From: Acidobacteriota bacterium
Lineage (GTDB): Bacteria > Acidobacteriota > Terriglobia > UBA7540
Direction of reading: 5' to 3'
NCBI GenBank assembly: GCA_021828285.1
Contig: JAKASG010000007.1
Coordinates: 1 to 61,878, forward strand
DNA: 61,878 nucleotides
In this document: positions 38,473 to 48,335 of the stretch, piece after piece
Layout: the number at the start of each line of letters is the position of its first letter
Position numbering within the stretch: position 1 is the stretch's first letter
The notes under the pieces: generated by a model
The model's database searches: none
What the model was told of the DNA's origin: nothing
The model's input: the letters and a program-made list of their open reading frames with translations, nothing else
Program-made: the position numbers and the translations under genes

Positions 38473-38492
38473 AGCGCTTTCTTTCGCCGCGT

Positions 38493-40661
38493 TCACCAGC
38501 TTGCCGGTTCGCTCGTTAGCTCAAAGACGAGCCATCCTTCACGCGGAACGGTTTCGAGCGGCAGGCCGTTCTCCCACACTGAAATTTGCATTCTGGTTTG
38601 TTCTTCCGGATGGAGACCTGCGAGCGAAAAATCAAGCCGCATCTCGAAGATGCCGCCCATGGCGATCTGGAGGCTGTCCGCAGCAATCGTTCTCGCATCC
38701 ACCGGTGCTTCGCGTCGCCAAAGCTGAGTCTTCGCAAGCCGTCCGCCGAGGAAGCTCGCCTGGATGCGAATCGGGCTCTCGCCGTTCAGGCTGATGCGGA
38801 GATCGAACGCTGGAAGCGCAGCCGAAAATCCCTCGTGGAAATCCAGCCGCAAGAAAAGCGACTGGTCGTTAAAGCCGTAATAGATGGCCTCGATGAACTG
38901 CTGTCCCCCATGCATCGATCCTTGCCGCTCCTCGGGCTGGTAAATGCCTGCGCCGATCCATTCAAAATACGTCGTGACTTCGCCGTCAATCGCCGGATTG
39001 ATCGGCGCGCTCGGCGAAGATTTGATCGCGCGAGAAACCGGCTGTTTGATAGGCGTCGCGAGATCGTCGGGAGGGCTCGCGCCGAGAACGTGATAGACGT
39101 TGCTCAACTGCTTGCGGTAGAGCAGGTCGAAAGCTTCATCGAGCGCGCTTGAATGTTCCGGCCCGTACCACCAGCACCAGTCGCTGCCTTCCGCAATGCC
39201 GATTTCCTGCCGGGCGATCTCGATCTTCTTGGGATCGGTTCCCGCCTCGTGCGATTTTCGCTCGTAGAAATCCCGCGCTTCCGAAAGCGCGTCCCAGGCG
39301 CGGTTGTCTTCTTCAGCGCCAATCCAAACGTCGAAGTTGGCGTCAATCCACGAGCCCGGCACAACGTGCGAAAGGCGGCCGGGCGATGCGACCGCGAGCG
39401 CTTCAGTGGCAGTGACGGCTTCGATCTCTGGATCTTGCGCCACGCGTCCGTAAAAGGATTTCAGAAATTCACGTCCGCCTCGCGGAAAGAATTCCCAGGC
39501 ATTCTCACCGTCAAGAATCAGCGAGACGAGCGGCGCTCCCGAAGTCACGGTGCGCGCCGCCGCTTTGATTCTGCCGTGCAGGTCGGCCGCGGCCGCTTCC
39601 GCATCCATGCGCGAGTAAACGAATCCGATCAGATCCGAAATCTGATGGTCGCGGAAAAACAGGCTGATCGAGCGCTCGCCGAGGTCAAGCTGATAAGGGC
39701 GGTAGAGCTCCTGCCCTTGCGCCACGGTTCCGTCGGCCTGGCGGCTGAACAGAATTCCGAGCGATCGTCCAAGCACTCCTTCATCGGTCGCCGCCCATTC
39801 GAACCCCTCTTCGGAGGCGATGCGCAAGGCCTCATCGGAGACGCTTCCCTCGCTCGGCCAGAGTCCGCGCGGCGGCCGGCTGAAAAGCCGCTCGTGAAGG
39901 TCGCGCGCTGAGCGCAGTTGCTCCCGCGCGTCTTCCGGGTGGCGAAACACCTTCCTTGGCAGCGGAACCCCTGGGTGCGACTCCCTCGCGATTGCCGTGT
40001 CGCAAACAAGCGGCAGGATGGGGTGGTAAAATGGCGATGTCGAAATCTCGATTTGGCCGCGTTCGCTCGCCGCGCGATATTCTTCAAGTGTTACTTTAAT
40101 TAGTTCAATCTCTTTGCGCCGGACTGTAACTTTATCTTCTTCGCTGTATCCCCTGCTCTTCGCAACCAGCCGTGAAATTTCCGGGTCTTCGCTTAGATAG
40201 ATTTCGTCGAACCATGCCAATTGGCTGAGGACCTGCAAGTCGAGCCAGTCCTGAGCGGTAAAGAGTTGAACTGCGGCTTCGCTTCCCGCGGCCCTGGCAC
40301 GCTCCTCGATTTCCTTGAAGCGCGGGTATCGGAAGAGAAGGTTTTCGCGATTGATCTGGAAAGCGGTCTCGAGCAACAGCGACTGGTCAGCCGGCGTCAT
40401 CTGGCCGAGCGGCCGGAAAGCCGCATCCATCGCGGGCTCGATCGCTTCATCTCGGGCATAGTCCTCGAGTTGAACGAGAAGTGACGGCACGAGGTTGAAA
40501 GTCATGTGGACTGTGGGAAACTCACGCAGGATCGCCACCATGCCGTAATAATCCTTGAGCGCATGGAGGCGCGCCCAGGGCATCACATACTGGCCCTGCG
40601 CCAGATCCTTATAAAAAGGCTGATGCATGTGCCATAGCAGCATCAAAGAGAACTTTTGCAT
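38493..40661 (-). CDS. Glycoside hydrolase family 57 protein
   Basis: This 722-residue protein belongs to the GH57 alpha-amylase/4-alpha-glucanotransferase clan. The N-terminal catalytic barrel starts LLWHMHQPFYKD (conserved HQP). The nucleophile-bearing motif is likely GLWPSEGSVSDEALRIA and the second catalytic region LILDGENAWEFFPRGG. The C-terminal half (from about 480) carries WCWWYGPEHSSALDEAFD and a beta-rich domain and is shared with long GH57 proteins of unknown specificity. Substrate (glycogen or maltodextrin) is inferred. An exact AAGTNNNACTT motif lies in the coding sequence. Confidence 0.85.
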   Translation of the reverse strand: MQKFSLMLLWHMHQPFYKDLAQGQYVMPWARLHALKDYYGMVAILREFPTVHMTFNLVPSLLVQLEDYARDEAIEPAMDAAFRPLGQMTPADQSLLLETAFQINRENLLFRYPRFKEIEERARAAGSEAAVQLFTAQDWLDLQVLSQLAWFDEIYLSEDPEISRLVAKSRGYSEEDKVTVRRKEIELIKVTLEEYRAASERGQIEISTSPFYHPILPLVCDTAIARESHPGVPLPRKVFRHPEDAREQLRSARDLHERLFSRPPRGLWPSEGSVSDEALRIASEEGFEWAATDEGVLGRSLGILFSRQADGTVAQGQELYRPYQLDLGERSISLFFRDHQISDLIGFVYSRMDAEAAAADLHGRIKAAARTVTSGAPLVSLILDGENAWEFFPRGGREFLKSFYGRVAQDPEIEAVTATEALAVASPGRLSHVVPGSWIDANFDVWIGAEEDNRAWDALSEARDFYERKSHEAGTDPKKIEIARQEIGIAEGSDWCWWYGPEHSSALDEAFDLLYRKQLSNVYHVLGASPPDDLATPIKQPVSRAIKSSPSAPINPAIDGEVTTYFEWIGAGIYQPEERQGSMHGGQQFIEAIYYGFNDQSLFLRLDFHEGFSAALPAFDLRISLNGESPIRIQASFLGGRLAKTQLWRREAPVDARTIAADSLQIAMGGIFEMRLDFSLAGLHPEEQTRMQISVWENGLPLETVPREGWLVFELTSEPASW
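40086..40096. repeat. AAGTNNNACTT motif in the GH57 gene
   Basis: AAGTGTTACTT on the plus strand. The coding strand reads AAA GTA ACA CTT GAA (KVTLE). Confidence 0.5.
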
Positions 40662-40785
40662 TGGCTCCCCGCGCGGCTCCTTTCGCCTCCTCGCGCCGCC
40701 TATGCTAACATGGCTTGGCCTGATAGAGAACGGGTTTGCCAGGGCTTACGCCGCCTGAGCAAAAAGCCCGCGGCGCCGACGGACG

Positions 40786-43083
40786 ATGAAGCTTCTAACA
40801 CGCTACATAATCGGAGAGATCGCCTCCTACTTCTTTATCGGCCTGGTCGTTCTTACCTTCGTCATCTACGTTCGCCCGCTGAGCCAGTTGCTCGCTCTCC
40901 TGGTGCGCCACGACCTGACGAGCGGCCAGATCGCGGAGCTCTTCGCGCTGCCGATTCCCTCCATCCTGACGCTCACCCTCCCCATGGCCGTGCTCCTCGG
41001 AACGCTCATGGCACTCGTCCGAATGGGTTCGGATGGCGAAGTCGTGGCGGTTGGCGCAGCCGGTCTCGGCTGGGGTCAATTTATCCGGCCCGTGCTTCTG
41101 TTTGCAACCGCCGGCCTGCTGCTCACCGGATGGATGTCGCTCTCACTCGCGCCCGCCGCCGAGCGCAAACTAAACACGATGGAGGTGCGCCTTGAAGCCA
41201 CCCAGGCTCGCTACGCCATCAAACCCCGCGTCTTCATCGAACAATTTCCTAAACTATTACTTTACATTCACGACATTCGCGGGCCGAGGGAAGAATGGCA
41301 TGGCATTTTCATTGCCGAGGCAGGCGTGCATGGCCCGCTCAAGGTGACGCTGGCCAAAACCGGGAAACTCGTCACCGGTCCAATGAGCAGGCAATGGACG
41401 CTTCACCTGAATCAGGGAGAGACGCACGAGCTTGACGCACAAGATCCGCGGCGCTATTCGATCATTTCCTTCGGGGAGACCGACATTCCCATCAAACGCC
41501 CGGGCAATACCGCCGCCGGCCCGCTGCGGCCGCGCATGTTGACGCCGGCCGAGCTGATCCGCGAAGCCCGCAACCCCGCAACCCGCCGCGCCGCTCTCGT
41601 CGAGCTTAATTATCGCCTGGCGCTCGCTTTCGCCGCACTCGTTTTGGCCCTTGCCGGCATTAGCGTCGGACTCTCAACATCCAAAGGCGGCAAAGGCGCC
41701 GGTCTCGTAATGACCCTGGCGCTCGTCTTTATCTATTACATCCTGATGGCGGCAGGCAAGAACCTGGCGGAAGAAGGAAAAGTGGGACCCACCCTCGGCC
41801 TTTGGACGGCCAACTTCATTTTTGGCGCCTCGGGCATTCTGCTATTGCTCGATATTCCCGCTGCACGCTCGGCGCGCCATGCGCTCGGCGCGTGGATCGA
41901 AAAGGCGATCGCACGCGCGCGGTCGCTCGGCGCCCTGCGCCGGGCCGTTGCGAGGAACGGGGTTACGCAAACGGAGCGGCGTGCGGTGCGGGTGTTCCAA
42001 ATCATGGACACCTACGTGCTTCGAAGCTGGCTCTTCTACCTCACCCTTTTGCTAATACTGTTCGCCGGCGTGTACATGATGTTCGATTTCTTCCAGTTGC
42101 TCAATCCCATCATGCGCAACAAAATCCCCGTCTCAGAGCTGCTCAAGTACTATTGGTTCCTCACTCCGCAGGTTTTGTACCTGATGCTGCCTCTCGCCGT
42201 GCTGATGGCGACGCTCGTGACATTCGGATTGCTGACTCGGCGGAACGAAGTCACGGCCGCGCGCGCGCTCGGAATCAGCCTCTACCGCCTGGGCGCGCCT
42301 GTGCTCATGGCGGCCGGCCTGCTGAGCGGCGGGATGTATCTGCTCGCAAACAATTATTTACCCGAAACCAATCAGATGCAGGATGCGATGCGCAACCAGA
42401 TCAAGGGCAATCCACCCGAGACCAGTTATCACCCGGGACGTCAATGGATTTTCGGGGAATCGAACCGTATTTACAGCTATCGTTATTTTGACCGCGAGCG
42501 CGATGTTTTCGCCGGACTGTCCGTCTTCGAGCTTGCGCCGCACGGATTTCGAGTTGTGCGCCGCATTTACGCCGAGCGCGCGTTCTGGCAGCAAGCCGTC
42601 AACGGCTGGATCCTCGAGGACGGCTGGGTGCGCGATATTGATCATGGCAAAGTCACGGCTTACCGCACTTTCGCCATTTCGCTTTTCCCCGAGATCACGG
42701 AGCCTCCCAGCTACTTCAAAACGGAGATCAAGCCCTCCGAGCAGATGAGCGCCGCAGCCCTGCGGCGCTATATTCTCGCATTGCGTCAATCCGGCGTGGA
42801 TGTTGTGAGTTTATGGGTGGCGTTTTACAAGAAGTTCGCTTACCCGCTGATTGCGCTGGTTGTCGCCCTGATCGGGCTTCCCTTCGCCTTTTCCGGGGGT
42901 AAGCGCGGGGCGCTCTGGGGCGTAGGGTTGAGCTTTGGTATTGCCATCGCTTACTGGGCGCTTTCGAGTGTTTTCGATGCCATGGGCAAACTCGGCCAGC
43001 TTCCTCCAACCATTGCCGCCTGGTCGCCTGACGTGCTCTTCGGCTTGGCCGGCCTTTATTTGTTCCTGCGGGTCAGAACGTAG
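40786..43083 (+). CDS. LptF-LptG fusion permease of the lipopolysaccharide transporter
   Basis: This 765-residue protein contains two complete YjgP/YjgQ-type permeases in tandem. Half 1 (about 1-365) starts MKLLTRYIIGEIASYFFIGL and half 2 (about 405-765) starts MDTYVLRSWLFYLTLLLILF. Each has three helices, a periplasmic beta-jellyroll domain and three more helices. A charged cytoplasmic linker (about 368-402) joins them. In most Gram-negatives LptF and LptG are separate proteins that pair with LptB. No lptB or lptC gene is adjacent. A near-match to AAGTNNNACTT lies at 41252-41262. Confidence 0.9.
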   Translation: MKLLTRYIIGEIASYFFIGLVVLTFVIYVRPLSQLLALLVRHDLTSGQIAELFALPIPSILTLTLPMAVLLGTLMALVRMGSDGEVVAVGAAGLGWGQFIRPVLLFATAGLLLTGWMSLSLAPAAERKLNTMEVRLEATQARYAIKPRVFIEQFPKLLLYIHDIRGPREEWHGIFIAEAGVHGPLKVTLAKTGKLVTGPMSRQWTLHLNQGETHELDAQDPRRYSIISFGETDIPIKRPGNTAAGPLRPRMLTPAELIREARNPATRRAALVELNYRLALAFAALVLALAGISVGLSTSKGGKGAGLVMTLALVFIYYILMAAGKNLAEEGKVGPTLGLWTANFIFGASGILLLLDIPAARSARHALGAWIEKAIARARSLGALRRAVARNGVTQTERRAVRVFQIMDTYVLRSWLFYLTLLLILFAGVYMMFDFFQLLNPIMRNKIPVSELLKYYWFLTPQVLYLMLPLAVLMATLVTFGLLTRRNEVTAARALGISLYRLGAPVLMAAGLLSGGMYLLANNYLPETNQMQDAMRNQIKGNPPETSYHPGRQWIFGESNRIYSYRYFDRERDVFAGLSVFELAPHGFRVVRRIYAERAFWQQAVNGWILEDGWVRDIDHGKVTAYRTFAISLFPEITEPPSYFKTEIKPSEQMSAAALRRYILALRQSGVDVVSLWVAFYKKFAYPLIALVVALIGLPFAFSGGKRGALWGVGLSFGIAIAYWALSSVFDAMGKLGQLPPTIAAWSPDVLFGLAGLYLFLRVRT
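41252..41262. repeat. Near-match to AAGTNNNACTT in lptFG
   Basis: AACTATTACTT has one mismatch. The coding strand reads AAA CTA TTA CTT (KLLL), using rare AT-ending codons. Confidence 0.35.
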
Positions 43084-43172
43084 ATGGCTGAGAATGAAAC
43101 TTTCAGTAATCGCAAGCCGGCTTTGATTCCGCTGCTGGCCGCTTCTGACATGCCACCTGTCACTGAACTCAA

Positions 43173-43188
43173 TGTCGGCGCGCCGACA
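43173..43188. repeat. GC palindrome family, copy 3
   Basis: Perfect TGTCGGCGCGCCGACA between the convergent lptFG and ppdK genes, followed by AATAAAG and, 38 bp on, by AAGTAAAACAT. Confidence 0.7.
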
Positions 43189-43226
43189 AATAAAGAGGCG
43201 CTTTAAGTCGCCAGCCAGAAGACTTC

Positions 43227-43237
43227 AAGTAAAACAT
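43227..43237. repeat. Near-match to AAGTNNNACTT between lptFG and ppdK
   Basis: AAGTAAAACAT, one mismatch from the consensus, 38 bp after GC palindrome copy 3. No gene spans it. Confidence 0.35.
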
Positions 43238-43305
43238 TAATTTGCTGCAAGCTTACGCCGGGCAGCATCGCTCGCGCGGAAGGGAACACGCTACCCCTAA
43301 ACGTC

Positions 43306-46011
43306 TCACGCCGTCGAGTAGGCTTTGGCGCGAGACCGCTTCACAGCAGCCTGCGCAGCCGCGAGGCGCGCGACCGGCACGCGGTAAGGCGAGCAGCTCA
43401 CGTAATTGAGTCCCGCCTCGGCGCAAACTTCAATCGACGAAGGATCGCCGCCATGTTCGCCGCAGATTCCGACCTTCAAATTCGAACGAGCGGCTCGTCC
43501 CTCCTCGGTCGCGAGCTTCAGCAGCCGTCCGACGCGCTTCGGATCGAGCACGGCGAAAGGATCGGCGGGCCAGATTTTGAGCTTCACGTACGCGCTGATG
43601 ATCTTGCCGCAATCGTCGCGAGAGAGGCCGAAAGTGGTTTGCGTGAGGTCATTCGTGCCGAAGCTGAAAAATTCGGCGAGTTCCGCGATTTCGCCCGCCG
43701 AGAGCGCCGCCGCCGGCAGCTCGATCATCGTCCCGACGAGATACGCAACTTCGATGCCCTTCTTTGCAAAGACTTCCTTCGCGACGCGGTCAACGATCTC
43801 CTTTTGCGCCGCAAGCTCCTTCACGTCGCCGACGAGCGGAATCATCACTTCCGGCTTCGCCTCAATCCCCTGCCGCCGGCAATCCGCCGCCGCTTCAAAG
43901 ATTGCGCGCGCCTGCATTTCCGTGATTTCCGGATACATGATGCCCAGCCGGCAGCCGCGCAGCCCCAGCATCGGATTGAATTCGTGAAGGCCTTCGACCA
44001 CGGCGAGCACGCTCTTGAGGCGCGAAAGCTTCGCGCCTTTCTGCCGCTTCGCTTCCATCACCGCGATTTCCACCATCAGCTCCTCGCGCTTCGGCAGAAA
44101 CTCGTGGAGGGGCGGGTCGAGCGTGCGGATGGTGACCGGCAGTCCGGCCATCGCTTTAAAGAGCCCGAAGAAATCCTTGCGCTGCATGGGCAGGAGCTTC
44201 GCGAGGGCCGCCCGGCGCTCTTTTTCATACCGCGCTGCCTCTTTCGGATTCTGAGTGTCTTTGCAGGCCATGATCATGCGCTGCACGTGAGGCAGACGGT
44301 CTTCCGCGAAAAACATGTGCTCCGTGCGGCAAAGCCCGATGCCTTCGGCGCCGAACCGCCGCGCCGCGAGCGCGTCGCGCGGAATATCGGCGTTCGCGCG
44401 CACGCCCAGCTCGCGGTAGTCGTCCGCCCATCGCATGAACTCGGCGAAAACGCCGCTTGAAGGGTCCGCCTCGACCGTATTGACCTTCCCGAGGATTACG
44501 CGGCCCGTCGAGCCGTCGAGCGAAATCCAATCACCCTCCTTCAGCTTCGTCGCGCCAATTTTGAGCGTCTTCTTTTTCTCATCCACTTCAGCTTCGCCCG
44601 CGCCCGCGACGCAGGGCTTCCCCATGCCGCGCGTCACGACGGCGGCGTGCGAGGTCATCCCGCCTCGCGAAGTGAGAATTCCGGCGGCCACTTCCATGCC
44701 ATGAATATCGTCTGGCACGGTTTCCGCGCGGACGAGAATCACCGGTTGTCCTTTCCCTTTCGCCACGGCATCATCCGCGGTAAACACGATCCGCCCCACC
44801 GCGGCGCCGGGCGACGCCGGGAGGCCCGTCGTCAGCACTTTGAGCGGCGCCGATTCGTCGAGCACGGGATGAAGCAGTTGGTTCAGTTGCTCCGGCTCGA
44901 CGCGCGTAATCGCTTCCTCCGGCGTGAGGATGCCTTCATGGACCATATCCACCGCAATGCGCACGGCCGCAGGCCCGGTCCGCTTGCCGTTGCGCGTCTG
45001 AAGCATGTATAGCTTCCCTTCCTGAATTGTGAACTCGAAGTCCTGGACGTCCTTATAATGCTCCTCGAGGCGGCCGGTGATTTCACGCAACTGGCGATAA
45101 GCTTCGGGATTGATTTTTTCGAGCTCGGCGATCGGCACGGGCGTGCGCACGCCCGCGACCACGTCTTCGCCCTGCGCGTTCATCAGGAACTCGCCGTAGA
45201 AGCGCTTCTCGCCGTTCGCGGGATTGCGAGTGAAGCCGACGCCGGTGCCTGAAGTTTCGCCCATGTTGCCGAAGACCATTGTCTGGACGTTCACCGCCGT
45301 TCCCAGGTCGTCGGGAATTTTGTTCATGCGGCGGTAGGTGATGGCGCGGTCGTTATACCAGGAGCGAAAGACAGCGGCAATCGCCATCTCAAGTTGTACT
45401 TGAGGTTTTTGCGGGAAGTCCTTGCCGGTAAACTTCTTAACGACCTTCTTGTAGCCTTCGATCACATGCTGCAAATCCGCGGACTGAAGCTGGGTATCGA
45501 GCTTGAAACCGCGCTTCTTTTTTTGTCCGTCGAAGACGCGCTCGAATTCGGATTTATTGATGTCCTGGACGACGTTGCCAAACATCTGGATAAAACGCCG
45601 GTAGCTGTCGTAGGCGAAGCGCTGGTTCGCGGTCTTGCGCGCAATCACCTGAACAACCTTGTCGTTCATGCCGAGGTTCAGAATCGTGTCCATCATGCCG
45701 GGCATCGAAAATTTCGCGCCCGAACGCACGGAAACGAGGAGCGGGTTTTCCGCGTCGCCGAGCTTCTGTCCGAGCAGGCCTTCGAGCTTCGCGAGCGCTG
45801 CGCGCGCTTCCGACATGATGGCCCCCGGAAGCTGGTTGCCGTTTTCGAAGTAAATCCTGCAGGCCGAAGTGGCAATGGTAAAACCAGGAGGAACGGGCAA
45901 GCCGGCGTTCGTCATCTCCGCCAGGCCCGCGCCCTTTCCGCCGAGCACATCCTTCATCCCGCCGTTGCCGTCCGCTTTCCCGCCGCCAAAAAAGTAAACG
46001 TATTTGTCCAT
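43306..46011 (-). CDS. ppdK: Pyruvate, phosphate dikinase
   Basis: This 901-residue enzyme interconverts pyruvate, ATP and phosphate with phosphoenolpyruvate, AMP and PPi. The N-terminal ATP-grasp domain starts with GGKADGNGGMKDVLGGKGAG and contains GEFLMNAQGEDVVAGVRTP. The swivelling domain bears the catalytic His in TSRGGMTSHAAVVTRGMGKP. The PEP-binding barrel has EGIGLCRTEHMFF and the catalytic Cys in ICGEHGGDPSSI. Length is normal. It favours gluconeogenesis or PPi-linked glycolysis. One exact AAGTNNNACTT motif lies in the coding sequence. Confidence 0.97.
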   Translation of the reverse strand: MDKYVYFFGGGKADGNGGMKDVLGGKGAGLAEMTNAGLPVPPGFTIATSACRIYFENGNQLPGAIMSEARAALAKLEGLLGQKLGDAENPLLVSVRSGAKFSMPGMMDTILNLGMNDKVVQVIARKTANQRFAYDSYRRFIQMFGNVVQDINKSEFERVFDGQKKKRGFKLDTQLQSADLQHVIEGYKKVVKKFTGKDFPQKPQVQLEMAIAAVFRSWYNDRAITYRRMNKIPDDLGTAVNVQTMVFGNMGETSGTGVGFTRNPANGEKRFYGEFLMNAQGEDVVAGVRTPVPIAELEKINPEAYRQLREITGRLEEHYKDVQDFEFTIQEGKLYMLQTRNGKRTGPAAVRIAVDMVHEGILTPEEAITRVEPEQLNQLLHPVLDESAPLKVLTTGLPASPGAAVGRIVFTADDAVAKGKGQPVILVRAETVPDDIHGMEVAAGILTSRGGMTSHAAVVTRGMGKPCVAGAGEAEVDEKKKTLKIGATKLKEGDWISLDGSTGRVILGKVNTVEADPSSGVFAEFMRWADDYRELGVRANADIPRDALAARRFGAEGIGLCRTEHMFFAEDRLPHVQRMIMACKDTQNPKEAARYEKERRAALAKLLPMQRKDFFGLFKAMAGLPVTIRTLDPPLHEFLPKREELMVEIAVMEAKRQKGAKLSRLKSVLAVVEGLHEFNPMLGLRGCRLGIMYPEITEMQARAIFEAAADCRRQGIEAKPEVMIPLVGDVKELAAQKEIVDRVAKEVFAKKGIEVAYLVGTMIELPAAALSAGEIAELAEFFSFGTNDLTQTTFGLSRDDCGKIISAYVKLKIWPADPFAVLDPKRVGRLLKLATEEGRAARSNLKVGICGEHGGDPSSIEVCAEAGLNYVSCSPYRVPVARLAAAQAAVKRSRAKAYSTA
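45391..45401. repeat. AAGTNNNACTT motif in ppdK
   Basis: AAGTTGTACTT, with flanks extending it to CTCAAGTTGTACTTGAG. The coding strand reads CAA GTA CAA CTT GAG (QVQLE). Confidence 0.5.
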
Positions 46012-46139
46012 GTCGTGCTCCTTTTAGATTTGATCCCTAATTTGCTGAAGACTGTCAGCTCTCAGCCGTCAGCCAAAAATTCAAGAATTAAAAAGCTTGC
46101 GGCCCTCGGTCTTTGGCGTCACTCGCCCCTTGTCGCTCG

Positions 46140-48335
46140 TCACTTCTCTTCCGATGTCGGCGCGCCGACAGTTGAACCGCTACTTTCAATTTGCGACAAA
46201 TCAGCAAAGCGCAGAAAGACCAGCGCATTCAGGTGATCGAGGAGCCGCAGGCGGTTCGCGCGAAGATCGAGGTTCTCGTCCATCACCATCACTTTGTCGA
46301 AAAACCGGTCCACGACCGGCCGAACCTGTGCAACTTGCTTGAATGCCTCGGCGTACATTCCGCGTCCGGCAAAATCCTCAAGCTGCCCTTTCAATTTTAG
46401 ATAAGCCTCAAACATATCTCGCTCAGGTCCGGCCGATAGCAGGTGTTCCTCGATCCCGTATCTGTCGCCACGATCCGCCTGCGTCGCGCTCTTGGATAGG
46501 ATATTGCGAGTTCGCTTTGCAGCGACGGCGAGAGCCTGGAACGCGTCAGTTGTAACGAAAGGCTCCAGCTGTTTGCCGCGCAGTAAAGCATCAGAGGGCG
46601 GAGACCAGGACTTAAAGGAGTGGACGATAGCCCGGACGGTATCGCCGCGTAGCCCCCCGGAAGTTCGGAGGTAGAATTCCGTTCTCTCCCGAAGGAAGCT
46701 GCACAAGGTTCCGACAGGGTCGCCTTGGGCCACAGGGCCACGAGATCCCTCGACAGTTCTTTCGGCAAAAGCAAGAACATCGAACCCCGGCAAAGCCTCG
46801 ATTGCAATCTTGATGACGCCGTTCCCCGCCCTTCGCAAACCAAAGGGATCGCTCGATCCGGTCGGCGCGAGGCCTGCCCGAAATCCTTCGGCAACGCTGT
46901 CGAATTTGTCAGCGAGCGAGACGACCGCTCCGATGGTCGTGCGCGGGCATCTGTCCTCGGCGCCTTGCGGGAGATAGTGATCGTAAATCGCGTCAGCAAC
47001 TTCCGGCGGCTCGCCCTGGGCCGTGGCGTAAAGCCCGCCGACGACGCCCTGCAGCTCGGGGAATTCCTGAACCATCTGCGTGGTCAAGTCACACTTGCAG
47101 AGTTGGACAGCCCGTTTCGCGGACGTTTCATCCACCAAAGTCATCTTTCCCTGGTCTCGGAGGACGCGGCAAATTTCCCCGGCAATGGCCTCCATGCGGC
47201 GCACCTTGTCGGCGTAGCTCCCAAGTTTCTCGTGATACGTCACCTTTTCGAGCAGCGGCAGGCGGTCGCGCAAGGGAATCTTCTGGTCGGTGTCCCAAAA
47301 GAACCGTGCATCGCTGAAGCGCGCCCGGAGGACCCGTTCGTGGCCCGCACGAATCAGGCCTTTCGGGTCATCCGCGCGGTTGAGGATGGCCATGAATCGC
47401 GGCCGCAGCCGGGCCGCCGAGTCCTCGACGGCAAAATACTTTTGATGGCCGCGCATCACTGTAATCAGAATCTCACGCGGCAACTCCAGAAAACTGTGAT
47501 CGAACGCACCGGCAATGGCCGACGGCCATTCGGTGGAATTGACGTGCCAGGTCTCTAGCTCCGCGTCTTCGACGAGCGATTCCGAGCCTTCAAGTAACAC
47601 TTTAGATGCCTCGCGAATCATCTCGCGGCGAGCCTCCGAATTGATTTCAACCTTTGCCGCGCGAAGGTTTCTCTCAAGGTCGGCGAAGCCAGAAACCGCG
47701 ATAGCATTCCTGCCGGCCAGGCGATGGCCGAACGTCTTATGGCCTGCAGGAACTCCGGCGACATTGAATGGGATGACTTCGGCGCTCTTCCCTTCTCCAA
47801 GGAGCGCCACAATCCAGCGAATGGGCCGAAGGAAGCTGAATTTCGCGCCGTCGGGTTTCCCCCAATGGATTGACTTAGGGAAACTCATATTCCAAAGAAG
47901 CACGTCTAGAAGTCTCGAGAGCACTTCGGCGGCAGGTTGGCCATGTTCGCGCGTTTCGAGGGCAAGGTATTCGCCCTTCGGCGTGGTTACGCGCTTGAGC
48001 GCGGAAACCTCCGCGCCGTGCTTGGCGGCAAAGGCCTCCGCCGCCCGAGTGTATTTGCCTTCGGCATCGAACGCCGCTTTAACGGGCGGTCCCATGACAT
48101 CTTCAACCTTGTCCGGCTGGCGCGCAGCGACTTGGGGCAGGTACGCGACCAGCCGGCGCGGTGTTGAGTAGGTTTCAAGAAGAGCGTTAGGGTTTTCCAG
48201 AAGGCGGTTCGCGCGGAGGTAGGCGCGCAGTTGGTCGCCAAGCTGCTTTTGCGCCTCCGCGAGGAACCTCGCCGGCATTTCCTCGCAGCCGATTTCGAGG
48301 AGCAGCGGAAGCGTCTCTTGGCTTGCGGGGCTCAT
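46140..48335 (-). CDS. glyS: Glycyl-tRNA synthetase beta subunit
   Basis: This 731-residue protein is the tRNA-binding beta chain of the alpha2-beta2 glycyl-tRNA synthetase. It begins [20 protein letters not shown] and contains [13 protein letters not shown] and the HD-like domain ([20 protein letters not shown]). A C-terminal DALR-like anticodon domain ends [23 protein letters not shown] at 48335 overlaps the glyQ stop by 4 bp and is the family start. Two AAGTNNNACTT motifs and one GC palindrome lie within the coding sequence; the palindrome encodes the last residues (STVGAPT). Confidence 0.96.
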   Translation of the reverse strand: MSPASQETLPLLLEIGCEEMPARFLAEAQKQLGDQLRAYLRANRLLENPNALLETYSTPRRLVAYLPQVAARQPDKVEDVMGPPVKAAFDAEGKYTRAAEAFAAKHGAEVSALKRVTTPKGEYLALETREHGQPAAEVLSRLLDVLLWNMSFPKSIHWGKPDGAKFSFLRPIRWIVALLGEGKSAEVIPFNVAGVPAGHKTFGHRLAGRNAIAVSGFADLERNLRAAKVEINSEARREMIREASKVLLEGSESLVEDAELETWHVNSTEWPSAIAGAFDHSFLELPREILITVMRGHQKYFAVEDSAARLRPRFMAILNRADDPKGLIRAGHERVLRARFSDARFFWDTDQKIPLRDRLPLLEKVTYHEKLGSYADKVRRMEAIAGEICRVLRDQGKMTLVDETSAKRAVQLCKCDLTTQMVQEFPELQGVVGGLYATAQGEPPEVADAIYDHYLPQGAEDRCPRTTIGAVVSLADKFDSVAEGFRAGLAPTGSSDPFGLRRAGNGVIKIAIEALPGFDVLAFAERTVEGSRGPVAQGDPVGTLCSFLRERTEFYLRTSGGLRGDTVRAIVHSFKSWSPPSDALLRGKQLEPFVTTDAFQALAVAAKRTRNILSKSATQADRGDRYGIEEHLLSAGPERDMFEAYLKLKGQLEDFAGRGMYAEAFKQVAQVRPVVDRFFDKVMVMDENLDLRANRLRLLDHLNALVFLRFADLSQIESSGSTVGAPTSEEK
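46155..46170. repeat. GC palindrome family, copy 4
   Basis: Perfect TGTCGGCGCGCCGACA just inside the 3' end of glyS, encoding STVGAPT near the C-terminus. Confidence 0.7.
47086..47096. repeat. AAGTNNNACTT motif in glyS, first
   Basis: AAGTCACACTT. Here the reading frame differs from the other coding sites (AAG TGT GAC TTG, KCDL), so shared peptide sequence cannot explain it. Confidence 0.5.
47592..47602. repeat. AAGTNNNACTT motif in glyS, second
   Basis: AAGTAACACTT. The coding strand reads AAA GTG TTA CTT GAA (KVLLE) and uses the rare leucine codons TTA and CTT. Confidence 0.5.
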
